From positions 1,144,001 through 1,208,000 of the forward strand of contig NC_007406.1 of assembly GCF_000012725.1 (NCBI RefSeq): a stretch of DNA of 64,000 nucleotides. The letters run 5' to 3'. Made by a program: the position numbers and the translations under genes. The notes beneath the pieces were generated by a model. It was not told where the DNA came from. It was given only the letters and a program-made list of their open reading frames with translations, and ran no database searches. Below, piece by piece: positions 29,006 through 37,266 of this stretch (within the stretch, counting starts at the first letter, position 1; the number at the start of each line of letters is the position of its first letter). The stretch is from Nitrobacter winogradskyi Nb-255 (GTDB lineage: Bacteria; Pseudomonadota; Alphaproteobacteria; Rhizobiales; Xanthobacteraceae).

Positions 29006-30949
29006 ATGAACCTCCGCCGAAAATTCACGCTCCGAAACGCCCTGATTGCGCTGCATGACCTGGTGGCGGTCGTGGCCGCTCTGTTTGTGAGCTGCTATTT
29101 CCGTTTTGAGTATTCCGCCTTTACCGCTCGTCTGCCGTTGCTGATCGAGGTGCTGCCCTACTTTCTGGCCGTCGCCGCGATTGTTTTGTATGTTTTCCAT
29201 CTGACCACGGCAAAATGGCGATTTTTTTCGCTTCTGGATGCCCTCAATATCGTCAAGGCCTCGACGCTTCTTGCGCTTGTCATTCTGGTCTTCGACTATG
29301 TCGTCATCGCGCCGGAGTTTTACGGTGCGTTCTTCCTCGGAAAAAAGACGATCATCCTCTACTGGCTGTTGCAGATTCTTCTTCTGGCGGCCACGCGCTC
29401 CACCTATCGATACTTCCGCTACAGGCGGACTCTGGTTCACGTAAAGGCCGATGACGCGACGCCTGCGATCGTGGTCGGCCGCGCCGCGGATGCCGAGATA
29501 CTTTTCCGCTCGGTCGAGAGCGGAGCGGTGAAGCAGTTGCGTCCGGTCGGCCTGCTGTCGCCGTCGCCGGCCGATATCGGCCAGACGATACGCGGCGTTT
29601 CAGTCTTGGGCGGAGTGGACGAACTCGAGGAGGTGATAGCTGATATCGCGGAGCGGCAGGAGCCGATCAAGCGCATCATCATGACGCCTTCAGCGTTCGA
29701 ACCGGATGCCCGGCCCGAAGCGATTCTCGCCCACGGCCGCAGACTTGGACTCAAGGTAAGCCGGTTGCCCTCGCTCGGGGAGGGAGGGGAGATTCCGCGC
29801 CTCACGCCGGTCGCCGTTGAAGACCTTCTGCTGCGCCCAAGCCGCACTATCGACTATGAGCGGCTCGAAGGATTGATCAAGAACAAGTCGGTTGTCGTGA
29901 CCGGCGGCGGCGGATCGATCGGATCCGAAATCTGCAAACGCGTCGTGACGTTCGGCGCGAGCCGCCTGCTGATCGTCGAGAATTCCGAACCGGCGCTCTA
30001 CGCGATCGTGGAGGAACTCGCCGCCTCCAGCCGGGCCGCCGTGGTGGAAGGTCGTGTTGCCGACATTCGCGATCGCGAGCGGCTGATGCGTTTGATGAAC
30101 GAATTCAAGCCTGATATCGTGTTTCATGCGGCTGCGCTCAAGCATGTTCCCATTCTCGAACGGGACTGGGACGAGGGCGTCAAGACCAACATTTTCGGTT
30201 CAGTCAACGTCGCCGATGCAGCGCTGGCATCGGGCGCCGAGTCCATGGTGATGATCTCCACCGACAAGGCGATCGAACCGGTGTCGATGCTCGGGCTGAC
30301 CAAACGTTTCGCGGAGATGTATTGTCAGGCGCTGGATCGCGATCTGGCGGTGCGGGCGGCCGGCAAGGTTCCGATGCGGCTGATTTCGGTTCGTTTCGGC
30401 AACGTGCTGGCGTCGAACGGGTCGGTGGTGCCGAAGTTCAAGGCGCAGATCGAGGCGGGCGGTCCGGTGACCGTCACGCATCCGGACATGGTTCGCTACT
30501 TCATGACGATCCGCGAAGCCTGCGATCTCGTCATTACCGCGGCGAGCCATGCGGCGATGCCGGAAAGACATGACGTATCCGTGTATGTCCTGAACATGGG
30601 CCAGCCGGTGAAGATCATCGATCTTGCCGAACGCATGATCAGCCTGTCCGGCTTGCAGCCTCACCGCGACATCGAGATTGTCTTTACCGGGGTTCGGCCC
30701 GGCGAACGAATGAACGAAATCTTGTTCGCCAGCGAGGAGCCGACGATCGAGATCGGCTTACCGGGGATCCTGGCGGCAAAGCCGAACGAGCCGCCGATGG
30801 AGACGATCCGTGAGTGGATCGCGGTGCTCAAGGAAGCCGTCGCGAGCGACAACAAGCTGGCGATCCGCTCGATCCTGAAAGACGCCGTGCCGGAGTTCGG
30901 CGGGCAGCCCGCGCAAACATCGCCTCTTGCGCCCGATATGCCGCGATGA
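29006..30949 (+). CDS. FlaA1/CapD-type nucleoside-diphosphate-sugar 4,6-dehydratase, membrane-anchored
   Basis: A 647-residue WbpM/CapD-like enzyme, probably making a UDP-4-keto-6-deoxy-HexNAc for O-antigen or capsule (for example toward QuiNAc). About four membrane segments within residues 10-135, an intermediate Rossmann-like domain, then the SDR domain with VVVTGGGGSIGSEICK near residue 293. The active-site Tyr is replaced as in the large-form family: MISTDKAIEPVSMLGLTKR gives Ser-Met-Lys instead of Ser-Tyr-Lys. Ends 9 bp before a convergent gene. The exact sugar is not determinable. Confidence 0.87.
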   Translation: MNLRRKFTLRNALIALHDLVAVVAALFVSCYFRFEYSAFTARLPLLIEVLPYFLAVAAIVLYVFHLTTAKWRFFSLLDALNIVKASTLLALVILVFDYVVIAPEFYGAFFLGKKTIILYWLLQILLLAATRSTYRYFRYRRTLVHVKADDATPAIVVGRAADAEILFRSVESGAVKQLRPVGLLSPSPADIGQTIRGVSVLGGVDELEEVIADIAERQEPIKRIIMTPSAFEPDARPEAILAHGRRLGLKVSRLPSLGEGGEIPRLTPVAVEDLLLRPSRTIDYERLEGLIKNKSVVVTGGGGSIGSEICKRVVTFGASRLLIVENSEPALYAIVEELAASSRAAVVEGRVADIRDRERLMRLMNEFKPDIVFHAAALKHVPILERDWDEGVKTNIFGSVNVADAALASGAESMVMISTDKAIEPVSMLGLTKRFAEMYCQALDRDLAVRAAGKVPMRLISVRFGNVLASNGSVVPKFKAQIEAGGPVTVTHPDMVRYFMTIREACDLVITAASHAAMPERHDVSVYVLNMGQPVKIIDLAERMISLSGLQPHRDIEIVFTGVRPGERMNEILFASEEPTIEIGLPGILAAKPNEPPMETIREWIAVLKEAVASDNKLAIRSILKDAVPEFGGQPAQTSPLAPDMPR

Positions 30950-30958
30950 ATCGCGGCG

Positions 30959-31951
30959 TCATTCGGTGCTCTCGACTGCGATCGATCCTTTCCGGCTCCT
31001 TTCGGCGCTGAAAATCCAGACGAGTCCCCCGAGCGCGCCGACGACCAGAAAAACCGCGCCGTATAACAGGGAGACATTGACGCCCTCGCCGGTCGCAAGC
31101 CCGGCATATCCGAACGTCAGGGCCATGGACGCCTCGCGCACGCCCCATCCGGCGATCGAGATCGGCAGCATCGTGATCAGCATGACCGGTGGCACAAGCA
31201 GGAAAATCTCGCTGAAAAGGACGGGCGCGGCGATCGCCTTCACCACGCACCATGCGATCACCACGGCGAGAAAATGGATGAGCAGCGACAGAAACGTAAT
31301 TTTCGGCCAGCGTTCTCGGTTGAAGATGGCGCGGTTGGTGATGACCGAGCAGGTGCGAAGATGGTGAACGGCGCGGATACGTCCGAGCCAGCGCCAGTGC
31401 AACCTGCCGAGGAGCAGGAAGCCGCCCGCGGCCGCGAGCGCAACAAGATCGACGAACAGCAGCGCCAGCCGGCCTTGGGGGTCGTTGATCAAGCGTAAAC
31501 TCCAGGGCAGGCTCGCGGCGATCAGCAGGCCGAGCGCGACCAGGCCGATCGCGCGGTCGACGAAGACCGAATAGGCCGCCGCCCGCCAACCGGCCGGGCC
31601 ACGTCCGACCAGCCAGAGCCGCATGGCGTCGCCGCCGATCGACGAAGGCAGGGTCTGGTTGAAGAACGAGCCGATCATGCAATAGCGCACCGCCTGCGCG
31701 ACCGAGAGGCTGGCGCCGCAGTCGGCGCTGATCTCCCGCCACCGCAGGGCGCTGGCGAACACCTGCGACAGCGTGGCGGCAATGGCGAGCGCAATCCAGA
31801 CGGCGCTGGTGAAGCCAAGGCGAGAGAGCAGGTCGGAAATGTCGACCTTGCGGAGCGCAAGGTAAAGCAAGGCAGCCGAAATCAGTATTTTTGCCGTTGA
31901 AAGCAGAATCTGGCGCATTGCGCTCGTCTGTGCCGCGGTTAAGTTGGCCAT
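30959..31951 (-). CDS. Lysylphosphatidylglycerol synthase TM-region (UPF0104/flippase-like) protein
   Basis: A 330-residue polytopic membrane protein with about eight hydrophobic segments, including the family run MIGSFFNQTLPSSIGGDAMR and ISIAGWGVREASMALTF. This is the flippase-like half of MprF without the synthase domain; proteins of this class are often beside polysaccharide or glycolipid genes. The ATG at 31951 follows CCCGAAGAGCCCG. The long open frame upstream of it is a repeat artefact. A second, distant paralogue is at 56.8 kb. Transported substrate unknown. Confidence 0.82.
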   Translation of the reverse strand: MANLTAAQTSAMRQILLSTAKILISAALLYLALRKVDISDLLSRLGFTSAVWIALAIAATLSQVFASALRWREISADCGASLSVAQAVRYCMIGSFFNQTLPSSIGGDAMRLWLVGRGPAGWRAAAYSVFVDRAIGLVALGLLIAASLPWSLRLINDPQGRLALLFVDLVALAAAGGFLLLGRLHWRWLGRIRAVHHLRTCSVITNRAIFNRERWPKITFLSLLIHFLAVVIAWCVVKAIAAPVLFSEIFLLVPPVMLITMLPISIAGWGVREASMALTFGYAGLATGEGVNVSLLYGAVFLVVGALGGLVWIFSAERSRKGSIAVESTE

Positions 31952-32057
31952 CGGGCTCTTCGGGACAATGGAGCTCCCATCTTGGTATGGTTTTGGGTTG
32001 CCTCTGGCAACAGTGGCGCGCGGCAGGGTATTGCGGTCCCGCGATACCGTCGATAAC

Positions 32058-32130
32058 GAGGCTCTCGGATTTTGATTTGACGCGTTTTCTTCACGCGGCC
32101 GGTACCCACTTCGGTCGAAAACGCTATAAC
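32058..32130. repeat. Dispersed GCGTTTTC-family repeat
   Basis: GAGGCTCTCGGATTTTGATT, TGACGCGTTTTCTTCACGCG and CACTTCGGTCGAAAACGCTA. Located in the divergent promoter spacer between the flippase-like gene and the UDP-glucuronate epimerase gene. Confidence 0.75.
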
Positions 32131-32170
32131 CTCGCGGGCCGCGCCTCACCTTTCCCGAGCGGTCACATCT

Positions 32171-32200
32171 CTTGAGGAACGAAATTCTTGAGGAACGAAA
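32171..32200 (+). repeat. 14-bp tandem duplication carrying the ribosome site
   Basis: CTTGAGGAACGAAA occurs at 32171-32184 and again at 32187-32200, so the Shine-Dalgarno-like GAGGAA is duplicated 16 bp apart, directly before the start ATG at 32200. Confidence 0.8.
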
Positions 32201-33219
32201 TGCCGGATCATCCGATATTGGTTACCGGCGCGGCGGGCTTCATCGGGTTTCACGTCGCCGCCCGGCTCCTGAAACAGGGGCATCGGGTTGTCGGCATTGA
32301 CAGTCTCAACGATTATTATGATCCCGCGCTCAAGGAGTGCCGGCTTGAGATCCTGCGCGGGGATTCGCGCTTCCGTTTCGTCAAGTCCGACCTGGCCGAT
32401 CGCGAGGCGACGGCCGCCTTGTTCGCCGAACATCATCTTTCGGTCGTGCTCCATCTCGCCGCGCAGGCGGGGGTGCGATATTCGTTGCGGAATCCCCACG
32501 CCTACGTCGATTCCAACCTCACGGCGTTTGCAAACGTTCTCGAAGGCTGTCGGCACGCCTCCTGTCCGCACCTGCTCTTTGCGTCATCGTCCTCCGTCTA
32601 CGGTGCGAACACAAAGCTTCCCTTTTCCGTTCATGACAATGTCGATCACCCGATCAGCCTCTATGCGGCGACGAAGAAGTCGAACGAATTGATGGCGCAC
32701 GCCTACAGTCACCTCTACCGCGTTCCGACGACGGGATTGCGTTTTTTCACGGTCTATGGCCCCTGGTATCGTCCCGACATGGCGCTCTACAAGTTCGCCG
32801 ATGCGATCGTGGGGGGGCAGCCGATCAAGCTGTTCAACCATGGCAACATGCAGCGGGATTTCACGTTCGTCGATGACGTGGTGGAAGCCGTTGTCCGCCT
32901 GATCGATCGCGCTCCACAGCCTCATGCAAGCTGGTCGGGCGATGCCTCGGATGCGGGGACCAGTTCGGCGCCATGGCGAATCTACAATATCGGCAACAAC
33001 AAGCCGGCGGAGTTGATGGGCGTCGTCGCTCTTCTGGAGAAGGCGCTCGGACGATCCGCGCAAAAGGAATTGCTGCCGATGCAACCCGGCGACGTACAGG
33101 CGACGTTTGCGGACATCGATGACCTCGCCCGTGACGTCGGTTTCCGTCCCTCGACCTCGCTGGAAGATGGTATCCATCGTTTTGCCGACTGGTATTGTCG
33201 GTATCATCGGGTCAGTTGA
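32200..33219 (+). CDS. UDP-glucuronate 4-epimerase (LpsL/CapI type)
   Basis: A 339-residue extended SDR converting UDP-glucuronate to UDP-galacturonate, a lipopolysaccharide core and capsule precursor. Motifs: VTGAAGFIGFHVA, SSSSVYGANTKLPFS, YAATKKSNELMAH (YxxxK), and RFFTVYGPWYRPDMALYKF, which distinguish GlcA epimerases from GalE. The ATG at 32200 is placed by GAGGAACGAA immediately before it. Galacturonate is a known decoration in related lipopolysaccharides; its use here is inference. Confidence 0.88.
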   Translation: MPDHPILVTGAAGFIGFHVAARLLKQGHRVVGIDSLNDYYDPALKECRLEILRGDSRFRFVKSDLADREATAALFAEHHLSVVLHLAAQAGVRYSLRNPHAYVDSNLTAFANVLEGCRHASCPHLLFASSSSVYGANTKLPFSVHDNVDHPISLYAATKKSNELMAHAYSHLYRVPTTGLRFFTVYGPWYRPDMALYKFADAIVGGQPIKLFNHGNMQRDFTFVDDVVEAVVRLIDRAPQPHASWSGDASDAGTSSAPWRIYNIGNNKPAELMGVVALLEKALGRSAQKELLPMQPGDVQATFADIDDLARDVGFRPSTSLEDGIHRFADWYCRYHRVS

Positions 33220-33358
33220 TGCGGCTGTCGGGGTTTTCATGATCCGATCGGGTGCTTTCGTCGGAAAGCTTGTGGTGTCCTTTGATCCAGGGTTCGCCTT
33301 TGATCCTGGGTTCGCATGGAAATGGCTGGATTAAGGGTCTGCGAACGTCGGAACCGGG

Positions 33359-34801
33359 ATGGACAAATCAGCATGTGGAGATGGTGTTGTGAGTGAGCGT
33401 ATCGTCCCGCTCATCATGTGCGGCGGCGCGGGGACCCGGCTGTGGCCAGCCTCGCGGGAGGGGCGTCCGAAGCAGTTTCTGCCGCTGTTCGGGCCGCGTT
33501 CGACGTTTCAGGATACGCTGAGGCGGGTTTCCGACCCCGTGCTGTTCGAACGGCCGATCGTGGTCACCAACGCCGCCTACCGGTTCATGGTTCTTGAGCA
33601 GCTTGCCGAGATCGGGCTCGAAGCGGACATCCTGCTGGAGCCGGCGCGCCGCGATTCTGGGCCGGCGATCGCCGCGGGAGCCGCCTTCGCGCAGATGCGC
33701 GACAGCGAGGCGGTCGTACTCGCGCTTGCGGCGGACCACGTTGTTCGCGACACCCAAGCGTTCGTCTCCGCCTGCCGCCAGGGTCTGGCTGCCGCCAATG
33801 GCGGCCGCATCGTGACCTTCGGCGTCCGGCCGCAGCGTCCGGCGACCGAATACGGTTATATCAACCCTGGTCCGGCGATTGCGGGTGAGGTGCGGGAGGT
33901 GACGACGTTTGTGGAAAAGCCCGATCCACAGACCGCCGCCGGCTACCTCGATGCGGGGTATCTCTGGAACAGCGGCAACTTCATGTTCCGTGCGGCGGTT
34001 CTGCTGGATGAATATCGCAACGTCGATCCGGACAGCGTCTCTGCTGCGACCGACGCGGTATCCCGTGCCGGCCGGGATCTGGGTTTCGTCATTCTTGATC
34101 CGGAGGCTTTCTCAAGGGCGCGGGCGATTTCGATCGATTACGCCGTCATGGAAAAGACCACTCGCGCCGCCGTGGTGCCGGTCGATTGCGGCTGGTCGGA
34201 CGTCGGATCGTGGCATGCGGTTTGGGAGTTGTCGGACAAGGACGGGCAGGGCAATGCGGCGCAGGGGATCGCCGTGTTCGAGGATTCCCGCAACTGCAAT
34301 GTCGCGACCGATAAGGCGCTGGTCGCGCTGGAAGGTGTCGACGATCTCGTCGTGGTCGCCACGCAGGATGCCGTGCTGGTGTCGCGCCAGAAGGACGCCA
34401 ACGGGTTGAAACGCCTGGTTACGAAATTGAAGAGCCTGGCTCCACAGGTCACGGACGAACATCTGCGGGTCCACAGGCCCTGGGGCGCTTACCAGTCGAT
34501 CGACAGGGGCGAGCGGCATCAGGTCAAGCGCATCACCGTGAAGGCCGGCGACCGGCTGTCGCTGCAAAAACATCACCATCGCTCGGAGCACTGGATCGTG
34601 GTGCGCGGCACGGCGAGGGTGACGGTCGATGATCTCGTCAAGATCGTGCACGAGAACGAATCGATCTATATCCCGATCGGAGCCGTCCACCGGTTGGAGA
34701 ATCCGGGCAAGATTCCCTTGGAACTGATCGAAGTGCAGACCGGAAGTTACCTCGGCGACGACGATATCGTGCGGATCGAGGATGATTATCGGCGAAACTG
34801 A
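33359..34801 (+). CDS. Mannose-1-phosphate guanylyltransferase / mannose-6-phosphate isomerase
   Basis: Bifunctional type II enzyme supplying GDP-mannose. The 480-residue product has the nucleotidyltransferase signature CGGAGTRLWPASREGRPKQF, LALAADHVV, FVEKPD and YLWNSGNFMFR, and a C-terminal cupin isomerase domain with RPWGAYQSID and QKHHHRSEHWIVV. The ATG at 33359 is weakly supported; a GTG at 33389 with GGAG before it would remove ten residues and match the usual family N-terminus. Symbols used for orthologues include manC, cpsB and noeJ. Confidence 0.9.
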   Translation: MDKSACGDGVVSERIVPLIMCGGAGTRLWPASREGRPKQFLPLFGPRSTFQDTLRRVSDPVLFERPIVVTNAAYRFMVLEQLAEIGLEADILLEPARRDSGPAIAAGAAFAQMRDSEAVVLALAADHVVRDTQAFVSACRQGLAAANGGRIVTFGVRPQRPATEYGYINPGPAIAGEVREVTTFVEKPDPQTAAGYLDAGYLWNSGNFMFRAAVLLDEYRNVDPDSVSAATDAVSRAGRDLGFVILDPEAFSRARAISIDYAVMEKTTRAAVVPVDCGWSDVGSWHAVWELSDKDGQGNAAQGIAVFEDSRNCNVATDKALVALEGVDDLVVVATQDAVLVSRQKDANGLKRLVTKLKSLAPQVTDEHLRVHRPWGAYQSIDRGERHQVKRITVKAGDRLSLQKHHHRSEHWIVVRGTARVTVDDLVKIVHENESIYIPIGAVHRLENPGKIPLELIEVQTGSYLGDDDIVRIEDDYRRN

Positions 34802-35021
34802 GCTACGGCCCGGGAGCCGAATCGGCTAATCTGTGGATACATTTTCCAGGCTATGTCCGGTCATCCAATCATCGTTCTACCGGTCAGAGTATCGTGTAAT
34901 TCTTTGAATCAAAACGTGTTGGGATTGTTGCTCCTCTAATCGCCTCTGTCGTTATGGCGTGCTAGAGAGAGCGTGCGGTCGGGTTCGGGGGTGCTCAGGC
35001 TGTGGATTTTTGGGGTACCTG

Positions 35022-36059
35022 ATGAGTTCGAAGGCGTCTGCACTGAAAACTGCTGCACTAAAGCCATCTGCATTGAAAACTGCAGCGTCCGAACGTGTGT
35101 TGCGCGTCGGCGTGATCGGCGCAGGCGTCATGGGTAGCAATCACGGCCGGGTGCTGGCCGGTCTTCCGGGCGTCAGGCTCATCGGCATCGTTGACCCCCT
35201 GCCGGGGCACCGGGCCCGCGCGGCCGAGATGATCGGGTGCCGAACTTTCGGAACGTTCGATGAACTGCTCGACGCGGGCGTCGACGCCGTGACCATCGCC
35301 GCGCCGACGCATCTTCATTGCGAACTCGCGCTGGCCTGTATCGCGCGCGGCGTTCATGTCCTGGTCGAGAAGCCGATCGCCTCGACGGTCGATGAGGGAT
35401 ACCAGATCGTCACGGCGGCGCGCCGGGCGGGCTTGACCCTGATGGTCGGCCATGTCGAGCGTTTCAACCCGGCGGTCGCCGCCATCAAGCAGGCGATCAG
35501 GGGTGAAGACATTCTCTCGATCGCGATCACGCGCGTCGGGCCGTTTCCGCCGCGCATGTCGAATGTCGGCGTCGTGATCGACCTCGCCGTGCATGACATC
35601 GACCTGATCCGCTGGTTCACCGAATCCGAGATCATCGACGTTCAGCCCCAGCTTTCCTGCGCGGTCGCCGAGCGGGAGGATATCGCGCTGCTTCAGTTCC
35701 GGACCGCATCCGGCGTTCTCGCGCACATCAATACGAACTGGCTGACGCCCTTCAAGGCCCGCAACGTCACGGTCGCAACCCGCGGCAAATATGTGATGGG
35801 CGATCTGCTGACCCGGCAGGTCACGGAATGTTTCGGTTTCCAGCCGGATGGCAGCTACTCCATGCGGCATCTTCCAGTCGGTCACGATGAACCGCTGCGG
35901 GCCGAACTGATCGCGTTCGTGGATGCGGTGCGCTCGGGCAAGGCCCCGGCCGTGGGCGGCGCGGAAGGCGTCGCCAGCCTCGAGATCGCGATCAAGTGCC
36001 TCCAGGATGAGCCTCCCGTCGCTCCGCCGGTGGAGACGGCGCGCCGCGCCGCCGGTTGA
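35022..36059 (+). CDS. gnnA: Gfo/Idh/MocA oxidoreductase, probable GnnA (UDP-GlcNAc 3-dehydrogenase)
   Basis: A 345-residue NAD-dependent sugar-nucleotide dehydrogenase: Rossmann GVIGAGVMGSNHGRVL, DAVTIAAPTHLHCELA, VLVEKPIAS and GHVERFNPA. Followed 15 bp later by a DegT aminotransferase, the arrangement of GnnA-GnnB, which convert UDP-GlcNAc to UDP-GlcNAc3N for 2,3-diamino-glucose lipid A. The N-terminal 22 residues contain an imperfect tandem SALKTAALKP-SALKTAA outside the family fold. The ATG at 35022 follows TTGGGGTACCT. WbpB-type UDP-GlcNAcA dehydrogenases are the main alternative. Confidence 0.78.
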   Translation: MSSKASALKTAALKPSALKTAASERVLRVGVIGAGVMGSNHGRVLAGLPGVRLIGIVDPLPGHRARAAEMIGCRTFGTFDELLDAGVDAVTIAAPTHLHCELALACIARGVHVLVEKPIASTVDEGYQIVTAARRAGLTLMVGHVERFNPAVAAIKQAIRGEDILSIAITRVGPFPPRMSNVGVVIDLAVHDIDLIRWFTESEIIDVQPQLSCAVAEREDIALLQFRTASGVLAHINTNWLTPFKARNVTVATRGKYVMGDLLTRQVTECFGFQPDGSYSMRHLPVGHDEPLRAELIAFVDAVRSGKAPAVGGAEGVASLEIAIKCLQDEPPVAPPVETARRAAG

Positions 36060-36074
36060 TCATCCGGAGGACAG

Positions 36075-37223
36075 ATGCAGCAACACATGCCTTCACCGGC
36101 GATTTCATTCATCGACATCGCCGAACAGCGCCGTCGTCTCGGCAAAAAAATTGACGACGCCATAGCGGGTGTGCTGACGCATTGTCAGTTCATCAACGGT
36201 CCGGAGGTCGCGCGTCTGGAGGCCGATCTTGCGGCCTTCAGCGGCGCGAAGCATGTGGTGGCCTGCGCGAGCGGCACCGATGCGCTGCTGATGGTGTTGC
36301 TGGCGAAGAAAGTCGGCCCCGGCGATGCGGTGATCTGTCCGACATTTACGTTCTGCGCGACCGGCGAGGTCGTGGCGCTGCTCGGGGCGACACCCGTGTT
36401 CGTCGATGTCGATGAGACAACCTTCAATATCGATATCGCTTCGCTCAAGAACGGCATCGCCGTCGCGAGAAGCCAGGGTCTCAGACCCCGGGCCATTATT
36501 CCGGTCGATCTGTTCGGCCAGCCCGCGGATCATGATGCGGTCGCGGCGGTCGCCGCGGCCGAGGGGCTGTTTGTTCTGGACGACGCCGCGCAGGGTTTTG
36601 GCGCGAGCTACAAAGGGCAGCGGCTGGGCAGGTTCGGGCTTGCGACCGCGACCAGTTTCTTCCCCGCCAAGCCGCTGGGCTGCTACGGCGACGGCGGCGC
36701 GATCTTCACCGACGATACTGATTTGGCCGAAACGTTGCGCAGCGTTCGCGTGCATGGTCAGGGGGCCGACAAGTACGATAACGTGCGGCTGGGTCTCACG
36801 GGCCGCATCGATACCATGCAGGCGGCGGTCCTGATCGAAAAGCTCAAGATATTTCCTGAGGAGATCGCAGCGCGGGATGCGGTTGCCAGGCGCTACAATG
36901 AAGGGCTCGGGCAGGTTGCGATCGTTCCTCGCGTGGCGCCGGATCGCACCTCGGTATGGGCGCAGTATACGATCCGGGCGCCGAACGGGCGACGCGACGC
37001 GCTGGCGTCGGCGCTGAAGGCGCAGGGCATTCCGACCGCGATCTATTATTTGAGGTCGCTGCATCAACAGACCGCTTACCGGAGTTTCCCGGTCGCAGGC
37101 GGGGGTCTTGCAGTCAGCGAAAGGCTTTCGACCGAAGTGATCAGCCTGCCGATGCACCCCTATCTCGATGAATCAACTCAAGGCCGGATCATCGAGGCCG
37201 TGCGCGCCGCGCTTGCGAGCTGA
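36075..37223 (+). CDS. gnnB: DegT/DnrJ/EryC1 aminotransferase, probable GnnB
   Basis: A 382-residue PLP sugar aminotransferase. Motifs: ACASGTDALLMVLLA, CPTFTFCATGEV, VLDDAAQGFGA, the PLP lysine in SFFPAKPLGCYGDGGA near residue 199, and GLTGRIDTMQAAVL. With the upstream dehydrogenase it is expected to transaminate UDP-3-keto-GlcNAc to UDP-GlcNAc3N. Strong ribosome site GGAGGAC before the ATG. Could alternatively act in an O-antigen 3-amino sugar pathway (WbpE-like); group biology favours lipid A. Confidence 0.8.
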   Translation: MQQHMPSPAISFIDIAEQRRRLGKKIDDAIAGVLTHCQFINGPEVARLEADLAAFSGAKHVVACASGTDALLMVLLAKKVGPGDAVICPTFTFCATGEVVALLGATPVFVDVDETTFNIDIASLKNGIAVARSQGLRPRAIIPVDLFGQPADHDAVAAVAAAEGLFVLDDAAQGFGASYKGQRLGRFGLATATSFFPAKPLGCYGDGGAIFTDDTDLAETLRSVRVHGQGADKYDNVRLGLTGRIDTMQAAVLIEKLKIFPEEIAARDAVARRYNEGLGQVAIVPRVAPDRTSVWAQYTIRAPNGRRDALASALKAQGIPTAIYYLRSLHQQTAYRSFPVAGGGLAVSERLSTEVISLPMHPYLDESTQGRIIEAVRAALAS

Positions 37224-37266
37224 TTTCGGCATTTTGCGCGGCAGGGCTATCCTGTAGAAACGCCGG

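Noticed and set aside
31952-32149. 66-codon upstream extension of the flippase-like protein
   Set aside because: It runs through a dispersed repeat (REENASNQN peptide) and the ATG at 31951 has a good ribosome site.
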